Shown here: one piece after another, positions 1 to 6,970 of the stretch
Numbering within the stretch: position 1 is the stretch's first letter
Layout of the letters: each line of letters starts with the position of its first letter
NCBI GenBank assembly: GCA_035299065.1
Contig: DATGXI010000164.1
Coordinates: 1-16,915, forward strand
Origin: DASPJQ01 sp035299065
GTDB lineage: Bacteria; Bacteroidota; Bacteroidia; Flavobacteriales_D; UBA2798
Direction: 5' to 3'
DNA length: 16,915 nucleotides
Notes under the pieces: generated by a model
What the model saw: the letters and a program-made list of their open reading frames with translations, nothing else
Databases searched by the model: none
Told to the model about the DNA's origin: nothing
Translations under genes and position numbers: made by a program

Positions 1-115
1 GATAATTTTTAATTTAACTTACTGATTTACATGGATTAGCAAATAATTCCAAGTTGTTAACACTGTGCTTTATACCAAAAAATCTCACTAATTTGTAAAT
101 GAAAATACGTGAAGC

Positions 116-3100
116 ATGTTCTTAGTTTTTGACACCGAAACCACTGGTTTACCCCGTAATTATAACGCTCCTTTAACCGACAGTGATAACTGGCCACGCA
201 TTGTGCAAATTGCCTGGCAGCTGCACGATGAAAAAGGACATTTGATTGAATCAAAAAGTTTATTGGTAAAACCTGACGGGTTCACCATACCGTTTACCGC
301 AGTACAAATTCACCACATTACTACCGAAAAGGCAAATGAATTTGGTATTCCGCTGGCTGATGCACTTGCACAGTTTAGTGAAGTGTGTTCAAGGGCAAAA
401 TATGCCTGCGGTCACAACATTGGTTTTGATAAAAACATAATTGGCGCTGAATATGTACGCCTGGGTGTTGAAAATGTCGTTAGTCCCATGCCCGTTATTG
501 ACACGGCCGAGGAAACCACCGAGTTTTGTAAATTACCGGGTGGTCGTGCCGGAAAATTTAAATACCCAAAGTTAGAAGAACTACATACCATATTATTCAA
601 CCGCGGATTTTCTGAAGCACACAACGCAGGTTTTGACGTTGAAGCCAATGCCCGTTGTTTATTTGAGTGTTTAAAGCAAAACATCATTACGCGCCCCGAA
701 TCACAGGTTGGCCCCGACATTACAAAGTACCTTCAGGATATTGCCGTTGAAATAACCAAAGATTTACAGGTATTTGAACTAGAAACCCAGTCAACGGTTT
801 CAACCACGGTGCCAAAGGTTACCACCGAGATTACAGGGAATGTACAGTATGTAAGTTTACGAAATCATTCCCAGTACTCAGTTTTACAATCAACCACACC
901 GGTTGATGCACTGGTAAAAATTGCAGCCAAATACAACATGCCCGGAATTGCGCTGACCGACAGCGGCAACATGTACAGTGCTTTTAAATTCTGGAGTTCG
1001 GTTGATAAAACAAACAAAGGCATTAAAGCTGCCAACGAAGAACTGGAAGCAGCCGGCAAAGGTGATCAGAAGAAAAATTTATTGAAATGCATTATTGGCA
1101 CTGAAATATATGTAAACCGCGAACACAAAAACAAAACCGTACAGGACAATGGTTATTTGCAACCACTTATTGCACGAAATAAGACGGGTTACCAAAATTT
1201 AATAAAACTAAGCTCTATTTCGTATGTTGATGGGTTTTATTATGTGCCGCGTATTGACAAAAGCGTGCTTGAGCAGTATTCAGAAGGATTAATTGCCACC
1301 ACGGGGTCATTACAGGCCGAAATACCTTCATTGATATTAAATGTAGGCGAGACACAAGCCGAGGAAGTTTTTCAATGGTACAAGAACTTATTTGGTGAAA
1401 ATTTTTACATCGAGCTAAACCGACACAACACACCTGAAGAAGATGTAGTGAACAATGTATTGTTGCAATGGGCCAAAAAATACGATGTAAAATACTTTGC
1501 CGCCAATAACAATTATTACTTAGAAAAAAAATCGTCACGCGCGCACGATGTTTTATTGTGCATTAAAGAAGGCGAAAAAATAAGCACTCCAATTGGAAAA
1601 GGGCGCGGTTTCAGGCCTGGATTACCAAACGATGAGTTTTATTTCAAGTCGCCTCAGGAAATGGCGCAGTTATTTTCAGATTTACCCGAAGCACTTGAAG
1701 AAACCGTAAAAATAGCTGAGTCGATTGAAGACTATAAATTAAGCCGCGATGTATTGTTGCCAAAATTTGATATTCCCGAAGAATTCAAAGATGAGCGCGA
1801 CAATGATCCTGCTGATGAAGGAAAAGGAAATCGCGGTGAGAATAATTATTTAAAACATTTAACCTATGTAGGTGCAAAAAAACGCTGGGGCGATAATTTG
1901 AACGAGGAAATAACCACACGCCTTGATTTTGAATTAGCCACCATTGAACGCATGGGTTTCCCCGGATATTTTTTAATTGTACAGGATTTTACCACCAAGG
2001 CCCGCGAAATGGGCGTTGCCGTTGGGCCCGGCCGTGGATCAGCCGCAGGAAGCGCCATTGCCTATTGTTTGGGAATTACCAATGTAGATCCCATTAAATA
2101 CGACTTACTATTTGAGCGTTTCTTAAATCCCGAACGTATATCAATGCCCGATATTGATATTGACTTTGACGATGAAGGGCGCGATAAAGTTATTAAATAC
2201 GTAATTGACAAATACGGGAAAGATAAGGTATCGCAAATTATTACCTACGGTACACTTGGTGGAAAGTCGGCTTTGCGCGATGCCGCCCGTGTATTGGATT
2301 TAAGTTTACCTGATGCCGATAAACTTGCCAAGGCATTTCCCGATAGTTTGGCAGCAAACCTAAAAGGCATTTTGGCGCCTGACGGAATTGATAAAAAACT
2401 GGAAGAGGCGTTTAACAGTGAGCAAATGCAGCGCGCAAAGGAATTCCGGAAGATTTCAGAAGGGACCAACCTTGAAGCTGACACCGTAAACCAGGCTTAT
2501 GAAATTGAAGGTTGTGTGCGCAACATTGGAGTGCATGCCTGTGGGGTAATTATAACGCCTGACGAACTAACGAAGTTTGTACCCATTGCAACCGCCAAGG
2601 ATGCTGAAATGGTGGTTTCACAGTTTGACAACTCGGTGGCTGAAAGTGCAGGCCTGTTAAAGATGGACTTCCTTGGATTAAAAACCCTAACACAAATCAA
2701 GGAAACCTGCCGTTTAATCAAGGTAAGACATAACATTGATATAAACCCAGATGACATTCCACTTGACGATGAAAAAGCATTTGCCTTATTTCAACGCGGT
2801 GAAACAAACGGTATATTTCAGTTTGAAAGTCCCGGAATGCAAAAATATTTAAAGGAACTTAAGCCCGATAAATTTGGCGACCTTATTGCCATGAATGCCT
2901 TGTACCGCCCGGGACCACTTGAGTATATTCCAAATTACATTAAGCGTAAACACGGTATTGAAGAAATCACCTACGATTTGGAGGGAATGGACGAATACCT
3001 GAAAGACACTTACGGAATTACCGTGTACCAGGAACAGGTAATGTTGCTGTCACAAAAACTGGCTGGATTTACAAAAGGTGAAGCCGATACCCTGCGTAAA

Positions 3101-4474
3101 GCCATGGGTAAAAAACAGCGCGATGTGCTGGACAAAATGAAGGGCAAGTTTATTGATGGTTGTAAAGCAAATAATTTAGATACTGTTAAAGCCGAAAAAG
3201 TTTGGCGTGACTGGGAAGCGTTTGCGTCATACGCGTTTAATAAATCCCATTCAACCTGTTATGCATTGCTGGCTATGCAAACCGGTTATTTAAAAGCCAA
3301 TTACCCGGCTGAGTTCATGGCTGCAACCCTTACGCACAACATGCGTGACATAAAAGACGTTTCTTTTTTCCTGGAAGAATGTCGCAGAATACGCATAAAA
3401 GTACTGGGGCCCGATGTAAATGAAAGTGAATACCACTTTACTGTAAATGCCAATGGCGAAATACGTTTTGGTATGGGCGCCATAAAAGGTGTGGGCGAAG
3501 GTGCTGTTGATGCCATTGTTCAGGAACGCAAAGCAAACGGTTTGTACAAATCCATATTTGATTTATGCAAACGCATTGATAGCAAAGCGGCAAACAAAAA
3601 AACATTGGAAGGATTGGCGTATGGAGGAGGATTTGATTCGTTTAACGTGCCGCGTGCTGCCTATTTTAAGGATGATAATGGTGACGGAAACAATTTATTG
3701 AACAAAGCAATAAAATACGGGAATAGTGTAAAGGAAGATGAAAACAGTTTGCAGCAAAGTTTGTTTGGTGAAGACAGCAGTGTTGAAATAAGTGAACCTG
3801 AAATTCCCAAAATTGAAGAATGGCCAACTTTGCAAAAACTACACCTTGAAAAAGCTGTTGTTGGACTTTTTATTTCAGGTCATCCGTTAAACCAGTTCCA
3901 ACGTGATATAAAACATTTCATACGCTACAATGTGAGTGACATTAATGACGAGAAGTTTAAATACCCCGGCAAAGAAATGTTATTGGCCGGCATTGTTACC
4001 AAAGGTGAGCACCGCATTGCAAAAAATGGCAATGGTTTTGGCCAGTTTGAAATTGAAGATTACAACGGTAGTGCAAAATTTTTGGTATTTGGCGAAGACT
4101 ATTTGAAGTTTAAACATTTGATGACAGAAAATACCTTTGTAATTGTAAAAGGTAAATTTGAAAAGCGTTGGGACGGAGACAATGTTGAGTTCAAAGTAAA
4201 GCACATGGATATGCTTGAGCATTTGCGAAAAAATCATACCAAAAGTTTGGAATTGGTTATTGACACCAATAACGTAAACCAGGAAATGGTTGACGCCCTG
4301 CATGAACGCTTGCTGTTTTACAAAGGAAAAACCCCGGTTAAAATAAGCCTGCTTGATAATATTGAGCGCATGAAAATTGACATGAATTCACGGCTCATTA
4401 TGGTTGAACCAAGCAACGAATTGCTTGACGAACTTGAGAAAATGCCATTTGAGGAGGTTTTGTTAAATGGATAA
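116..4474 (+). CDS. dnaE: DNA polymerase III alpha subunit with fused N-terminal 3'-5' exonuclease
   Basis: Replicative DNA polymerase, catalytic subunit, 1452 residues. Residues 1-190 are a DEDDh exonuclease like DnaQ/epsilon: FDTETTG gives D6 and E8, GHNIGFD gives D105, and HNAGFD gives H169 and D174, so all five catalytic residues are present. A PHP domain starts near residue 244. The polymerase core follows: PDIDIDFDDE supplies catalytic D679 and D681, and KMDFLGL supplies D851. A helix-hairpin-helix lies near 1118-1130 (GAIKGVGEGA) and an OB fold at about 1275-1370. The length, well above the roughly 1160 residues of E. coli DnaE, is explained by the extra exonuclease. The PHP domain has lost several metal ligands (LRNHS, LQS and TDSGN where active forms have LHxH, LDG and TDHGN), so proofreading probably rests on the fused domain. 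I know exonuclease-DnaE fusions from Bacteroidota. The ATG is chosen because the exonuclease motif begins at residue 5; no Shine-Dalgarno is visible. The RDD gene follows after 6 bp. Confidence 0.97.
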   Translation: MFLVFDTETTGLPRNYNAPLTDSDNWPRIVQIAWQLHDEKGHLIESKSLLVKPDGFTIPFTAVQIHHITTEKANEFGIPLADALAQFSEVCSRAKYACGHNIGFDKNIIGAEYVRLGVENVVSPMPVIDTAEETTEFCKLPGGRAGKFKYPKLEELHTILFNRGFSEAHNAGFDVEANARCLFECLKQNIITRPESQVGPDITKYLQDIAVEITKDLQVFELETQSTVSTTVPKVTTEITGNVQYVSLRNHSQYSVLQSTTPVDALVKIAAKYNMPGIALTDSGNMYSAFKFWSSVDKTNKGIKAANEELEAAGKGDQKKNLLKCIIGTEIYVNREHKNKTVQDNGYLQPLIARNKTGYQNLIKLSSISYVDGFYYVPRIDKSVLEQYSEGLIATTGSLQAEIPSLILNVGETQAEEVFQWYKNLFGENFYIELNRHNTPEEDVVNNVLLQWAKKYDVKYFAANNNYYLEKKSSRAHDVLLCIKEGEKISTPIGKGRGFRPGLPNDEFYFKSPQEMAQLFSDLPEALEETVKIAESIEDYKLSRDVLLPKFDIPEEFKDERDNDPADEGKGNRGENNYLKHLTYVGAKKRWGDNLNEEITTRLDFELATIERMGFPGYFLIVQDFTTKAREMGVAVGPGRGSAAGSAIAYCLGITNVDPIKYDLLFERFLNPERISMPDIDIDFDDEGRDKVIKYVIDKYGKDKVSQIITYGTLGGKSALRDAARVLDLSLPDADKLAKAFPDSLAANLKGILAPDGIDKKLEEAFNSEQMQRAKEFRKISEGTNLEADTVNQAYEIEGCVRNIGVHACGVIITPDELTKFVPIATAKDAEMVVSQFDNSVAESAGLLKMDFLGLKTLTQIKETCRLIKVRHNIDINPDDIPLDDEKAFALFQRGETNGIFQFESPGMQKYLKELKPDKFGDLIAMNALYRPGPLEYIPNYIKRKHGIEEITYDLEGMDEYLKDTYGITVYQEQVMLLSQKLAGFTKGEADTLRKAMGKKQRDVLDKMKGKFIDGCKANNLDTVKAEKVWRDWEAFASYAFNKSHSTCYALLAMQTGYLKANYPAEFMAATLTHNMRDIKDVSFFLEECRRIRIKVLGPDVNESEYHFTVNANGEIRFGMGAIKGVGEGAVDAIVQERKANGLYKSIFDLCKRIDSKAANKKTLEGLAYGGGFDSFNVPRAAYFKDDNGDGNNLLNKAIKYGNSVKEDENSLQQSLFGEDSSVEISEPEIPKIEEWPTLQKLHLEKAVVGLFISGHPLNQFQRDIKHFIRYNVSDINDEKFKYPGKEMLLAGIVTKGEHRIAKNGNGFGQFEIEDYNGSAKFLVFGEDYLKFKHLMTENTFVIVKGKFEKRWDGDNVEFKVKHMDMLEHLRKNHTKSLELVIDTNNVNQEMVDALHERLLFYKGKTPVKISLLDNIERMKIDMNSRLIMVEPSNELLDELEKMPFEEVLLNG

Positions 4475-4480
4475 CCTGAT

Positions 4481-4939
4481 ATGATAATTGATCAAACCGA
4501 AAAAAATGAAGAACCAATAGCCGAAATTGACCCGGACAAACACCCATCGCTGGTTGTGCGTTACCAGGCCGTATTTGCAGATGTATTGGTTATTATATGC
4601 CTCATGTTTTTATCAGGCTACATTCTTGAACAATTTGACAATCCACCTGACTGGATTCGTATTGTTTTATTTTTTGCCATTTGGGGTGTTTATGAACCTG
4701 TTTGCATTAGTCTTGGTGGTACAATTGGAAATTTAATTATGAAAACCCGTGTGCGCAAGCACAACAACGAAGGCCAAAAACCGGGAATAGGGCAAGCCAT
4801 TATAAGGTATGTATTAAAATTGTTACTTGGATGGATTTCATTTTTAACCATGAGCAGCAACGATGAACGCAGAGCCATTCATGACCTGGTATCAGGAACA
4901 GTGGTGGTTAATTCAAGTTACCTGAAAAAAAAGGTTTAA
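4481..4939 (+). CDS. RDD family small integral membrane protein
   Basis: A 152-residue membrane protein of the RDD family, named for a conserved Arg and two Asp residues. The Arg (R27) and first Asp (D34) lie in VRYQAVFADVLVI at the start of the first membrane segment. The last Asp lies in RRAIHDLVSGT near residue 135. Hydrophobic segments are near residues 33-50, 62-78 and 108-122, so about three passes with a hydrophilic N-terminal tail of about 24 residues. The glycine-rich stretch GGTIGNLIMKTRVR after segment two is typical of the family. The general function is unsettled; some members are linked to ion or sodium transport, but nothing here identifies a substrate. It starts 6 bp after the dnaE stop, and the GAGGAGG run at 4451-4457 inside the end of dnaE is too far away to be its ribosome site. 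Translational coupling to dnaE is likely. Its last 32 bases overlap a possible minus-strand reading frame. Confidence 0.9.
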   Translation: MIIDQTEKNEEPIAEIDPDKHPSLVVRYQAVFADVLVIICLMFLSGYILEQFDNPPDWIRIVLFFAIWGVYEPVCISLGGTIGNLIMKTRVRKHNNEGQKPGIGQAIIRYVLKLLLGWISFLTMSSNDERRAIHDLVSGTVVVNSSYLKKKV

Positions 4940-5048
4940 CCTTATCAGAAAAGAAACGCTGTTTATACTCATTGTACGCATTAAGGATGATTTTTAAATC
5001 GCTACGCGATTGTGTCAACCAATTAGTCTTTTTTTCTACTTCAATCAT
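4908..5048 (-). CDS. possible 46-residue small protein or 5' gene remnant
   Basis: An ATG-to-TAA frame of 46 codons, convergent with the RDD gene and overlapping its last 32 bases. The product begins MIEVEKKTNWLTQSRSDLK and continues with an amphipathic, helix-like composition, ending KVKPFFSGNLN. AGGA lies 5 bases before the ATG. The first 35 or so residues look like real protein, while the tail reads through the RDD end and looks accidental. This would fit the 5' remnant of a longer gene whose remainder was lost when the RDD gene came to lie next to it. I do not recognise the family with certainty. It could equally be a chance frame. Confidence 0.27.
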   Translation of the reverse strand: MIEVEKKTNWLTQSRSDLKIILNAYNEYKQRFFSDKVKPFFSGNLN

Positions 5049-5076
5049 AGAATCCTATTTAGCGACTCTAAAACCT

Positions 5077-5117
5077 CTTGTCACAAGTTAACCAAATGGG
5101 GTGCTCATCATGACAAG
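5077..5117. repeat. inverted repeat CTTGTCA-N27-TGACAAG
   Basis: Arms are 5077-5083 and 5111-5117, a perfect 7-bp match. The left arm also sits inside an 11-bp odd palindrome, CTTGTCACAAG (5077-5087). The arm centres are 34 bp apart, just over three helical turns. That suits a dimeric or tetrameric regulator better than an RNA hairpin. It lies about 170-190 bp before the candidate -24 element at 5267. Confidence 0.4.
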
Positions 5118-5152
5118 TACCATTATTCGCCCGCTAAAGTGTTCATAAATCC

Positions 5153-5198
5153 ATTACCAAATTGAGAACAATTTTAAACTCTTTCTCGTTTTGGTAAT
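5153..5198. repeat. long imperfect inverted repeat (possible activator site or hairpin)
   Basis: The left arm ATTACCAAATTGAGAA (5153-5168) pairs with TTCTCGTTTTGGTAAT (5183-5198): nine perfect outer pairs, one T-T mismatch, then six pairs of which one is G-T. The loop is 14 nt. The stem is AT-rich and is not followed by a strong T tract (only TTTTAT), so it is a poor terminator. Its centre is about 92 bp upstream of the candidate -24 GG at 5267, a usual place for an enhancer-binding activator. Confidence 0.55.
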
Positions 5199-5265
5199 TT
5201 TATCGCATCGGGAATCCGCTCTTATATTATTGATTTTCATTTTATTAAATCGTTTCAAAGGCTGA

Positions 5266-5281
5266 TGGCATATCAATGGCT
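5266..5281 (+). promoter_or_regulatory. candidate sigma-54 (-24/-12) promoter
   Basis: The sequence TGGCATATCAATGGCT has GG at 5267-5268 and GC at 5279-5280 separated by exactly 10 bp, as sigma-54 requires. TGGCA matches the -24 box; the -12 box is TGGC instead of TTGC. Predicted transcription start is near 5292, leaving a leader of about 32 nt with a good Shine-Dalgarno. If right, transcription begins after the upstream in-frame ATG at 5276, which supports the start at 5324. Confidence 0.4.
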
Positions 5282-5307
5282 ATTAAGTACATGAAATTAA
5301 CCAACAG

Positions 5308-5314
5308 AAAGGAG
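5308..5314 (+). promoter_or_regulatory. Shine-Dalgarno AAAGGAG that fixes the start at 5324
   Basis: AAAGGAG ends 9 nt before the ATG at 5324. Strong Shine-Dalgarno sequences are rare in this window, and this one decides between the in-frame ATGs at 5276, 5291 and 5324. Only the start at 5324 has it, and only that start gives a clean N-terminal signal peptide. Confidence 0.7.
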
Positions 5315-5323
5315 CCAATTAAT

Positions 5324-5806
5324 ATGAAAAAGATACTAGCAGTGGCAGCGTTCCTGATGACAGTAAACCTGCACGCACAACAAAACGCCATAGGACTTCG
5401 CGCAGGCGAGTCATCAGGCATCACATTTAAACACTATACGGGACTCAACGCATACGAATTTATTATAAGTGCATGGCCAAATGATTTAACCATTACAGGA
5501 CTGTACGAACGCTATAAGCCACTTGGTGCCGATCCTGGGTTTAGCTTTTACTACGGTGCGGGTGCTCACGTAGCGTTTAACACATACCGCAGGGTTTATT
5601 ATTATGACGACTACCGCAACCGCTGGTGGTACCATCAACGAAGCGGATTTGGAATTGGTATAAACGGTATAGTTGGATTTGAATACGCTTTTCGTGAAAT
5701 TCCACTTGCACTCTCACTTGACATAAAGCCATTTGTTGAATACAACACCGATGGACACATGTACTGGTCGCCCGACCCGGGTTTAGGAATTAAAATTAAA
5801 TTTTAA
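5324..5806 (+). CDS. small outer-membrane beta-barrel protein
   Basis: A 160-residue exported protein. The signal peptide MKKILAVAAFLMTVNLHAQ ends with A-Q, typical of Bacteroidota, leaving about 141 mature residues. The mature part is rich in Gly and aromatic residues in alternating patterns (GLRAGESSGITFKHY, GFSFYYGAGAHVAF, GFGIGINGIVGFEYAF) and ends LGIKIKF with a terminal Phe. These are features of small eight-stranded outer-membrane barrels. A Tyr/Arg/Trp-rich stretch near residues 85-107 (RRVYYYDDYRNRWWYHQR) is probably an external loop. I cannot assign a ligand. The frame extends upstream to 5276, but the start at 5324 is preferred because of its Shine-Dalgarno and signal peptide. The lipoprotein gene follows after 12 bp and is probably co-transcribed. 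A sigma-54-like element lies upstream. Confidence 0.8.
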   Translation: MKKILAVAAFLMTVNLHAQQNAIGLRAGESSGITFKHYTGLNAYEFIISAWPNDLTITGLYERYKPLGADPGFSFYYGAGAHVAFNTYRRVYYYDDYRNRWWYHQRSGFGIGINGIVGFEYAFREIPLALSLDIKPFVEYNTDGHMYWSPDPGLGIKIKF

Positions 5807-5818
5807 AAGAAATTACGA

Positions 5819-6688
5819 ATGAAATCAGCAACCAAAATATATATGATCGGATTTTCGGCACTTACCATGCTGTATGCATGCGGTGAGGATAAAACAGCCG
5901 AAAACCAATACAAGAACCGCGAAGATGATTACCTGGCCGAGATCCACGAAAAAGATTCGGTGATCAAGGAAGTATTTACATCAATGGACGAAATAGAAGA
6001 AGAAATCAATGTAGTTAAACTGCAGGAAAACATTTCGACCATAACCACCACTGATGCGGAATTAACAACTGCCCAAAAAGAGAAAATCAAACAGGACATT
6101 CGTGTACTGGGCGATTTACTGGCAGAAAACAAAACACGCATAAGTGAATTAAAAAACACCATTGCCAAATACAAAGGTGGTGAAAAACAATACAACGATA
6201 AAATCAAAAACCTGGAACACACCCTTGCCTTGCGTGAAGAGGCGGTGTTAGGCTACCAGTCATTGATTGCACAACTTGATAAAGATGTGAAAACGCTTTC
6301 ATTCAAAGTTGACAGCTTGAAAAACGAAAACCGCATAAAAGCCGACAATCTTTACGCGCAAGACCGTAAAATAAATACCGCATGGTACATTAAAGGTACA
6401 AAACGCGAATTAAAAGATTATGGTGCGGTTACACCTACGGGAGGTTTGCTGGGTTTAGGACGTACCATGTCAGTTAACGCAGGCATGTCAAATTCAAACC
6501 TGCACGAGATTAATATTTTGGAAACAACGTCCATTCCCGTTAACAGTACAAAAGCACGCGTACTTAGCTCACACCCTGAAAACTCATACAACTTTGTGAA
6601 AGAAGGAAAAAATATAACATCACTTGAAATACTTGATCCGGTTGAATTCTGGAAGAGTTCAAAATACCTTGTACTTGAAGTGAATTAA
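5819..6688 (+). CDS. coiled-coil lipoprotein
   Basis: A 289-residue predicted lipoprotein. A hydrophobic signal ends in the lipobox LYAC with Cys21, followed by GED; an acidic pair just after the lipidated Cys resembles surface-export signals described in some Bacteroidota, though this is weak evidence. Residues about 30-180 are highly charged, with long heptad-like Leu/Ile patterns, so a long coiled coil is expected. The C-terminal part (about 183-289) begins NTAWYIKGTKRELKDYG, contains a glycine-rich turn GGLLGLGR, and ends in a conserved-looking KARVLSSHPENSY...ILDPVEFWKSSKYLVLEV module. I associate this C-terminal module with a widespread Bacteroidota lipoprotein group of unknown function, some annotated as Cbp1-like adhesins, but cannot confirm it here. 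It probably tethers or spans the periplasm together with the barrel protein encoded 12 bp upstream. A terminator-like hairpin follows. Confidence 0.88.
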   Translation: MKSATKIYMIGFSALTMLYACGEDKTAENQYKNREDDYLAEIHEKDSVIKEVFTSMDEIEEEINVVKLQENISTITTTDAELTTAQKEKIKQDIRVLGDLLAENKTRISELKNTIAKYKGGEKQYNDKIKNLEHTLALREEAVLGYQSLIAQLDKDVKTLSFKVDSLKNENRIKADNLYAQDRKINTAWYIKGTKRELKDYGAVTPTGGLLGLGRTMSVNAGMSNSNLHEINILETTSIPVNSTKARVLSSHPENSYNFVKEGKNITSLEILDPVEFWKSSKYLVLEVN

Positions 6689-6702
6689 TAAAAATATAAA
6701 AG

Positions 6703-6776
6703 TGGCTCCCTGTTAAGTTCTTTATTTAACAGCGCATAATCTCCTTTTTCAATAAAACAGGGAGCCATTTTATTTT
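6703..6776 (+). terminator. terminator hairpin after the lipoprotein gene
   Basis: TGGCTCCCTGTT (6703-6714) pairs perfectly with AACAGGGAGCCA (6756-6767), a 12-bp stem followed by TTTTATTTTT. The 41-nt loop is unusually long. It contains TTAACAG (6726-6732), which can pair instead with CTGTTAA (6710-6716), so two structures compete for the inner half of the left arm. Confidence 0.8.
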
Positions 6777-6863
6777 TAAGCGATACCTAAGAGGGTGTCC
6801 AAACAATAGTAAGCCACTTTAGAACTGGCTATTAAAAGGGAAGAAAGAAGATTATCAACCCAT

Positions 6864-6883
6864 AACAGGTCCATAAACCTGTT
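6864..6883. repeat. short hairpin AACAGGT-CCATAA-ACCTGTT
   Basis: A perfect 7-bp inverted repeat with a 6-nt loop, about 90 bp before the histidine kinase start. It could be an operator or a leader hairpin. There is no T tract directly after it, so it is not a terminator. Confidence 0.45.
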
Positions 6884-6951
6884 CTTGTGTGACTAATCAG
6901 TGGCCATAAGGCAAAAGAATCTGAAGCAAAGCTTTGGTGCAGACACGTAGA

Positions 6952-6964
6952 TTTTTTTTTTTTT
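6952..6964 (+). repeat. poly-T tract before the kinase start codon
   Basis: Thirteen consecutive T residues end 6 nt before the kinase ATG at 6971. No stable stem directly precedes the tract. A 10-bp palindrome, CAAAGCTTTG, lies at 6927-6936. A homopolymer of this length is prone to slippage and sits where it could alter leader length or ribosome access. Confidence 0.6.
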
Positions 6965-6970
6965 AAAAGC

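Larger units (their letters stand above)
4940..5323. other. 384-bp intergenic region with inverted repeats
   Basis: This gap holds most of the possible minus-strand frame up to 5048, an inverted repeat CTTGTCA/TGACAAG (5077-5117), a longer imperfect inverted repeat (5153-5198), a sigma-54-like element (5266-5281) and a Shine-Dalgarno (5308-5314). No RNA gene is recognisable. The layout, with palindromes 70-190 bp before a -24/-12 element, is that of a regulated promoter region rather than of decayed coding sequence. Confidence 0.5.

Noticed and set aside
3489..3701. 70-codon plus-strand frame inside dnaE
   Set aside because: A shadow of the dnaE coding frame, whose protein is uninterrupted and matches the family through this stretch.
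5276..5323. Earlier in-frame starts (5276 and 5291) for the small barrel protein
   Set aside because: They would bury the signal peptide behind 16 or 11 charged residues and lack the Shine-Dalgarno that precedes 5324.
6791..6970. GAGGGTGTCC at 6791-6800 resembling the terminal repeat of some insertion sequences
   Set aside because: No matching inverted end GGACACCCTC, no transposase fragment and no target duplication could be found nearby, so no mobile element is called.
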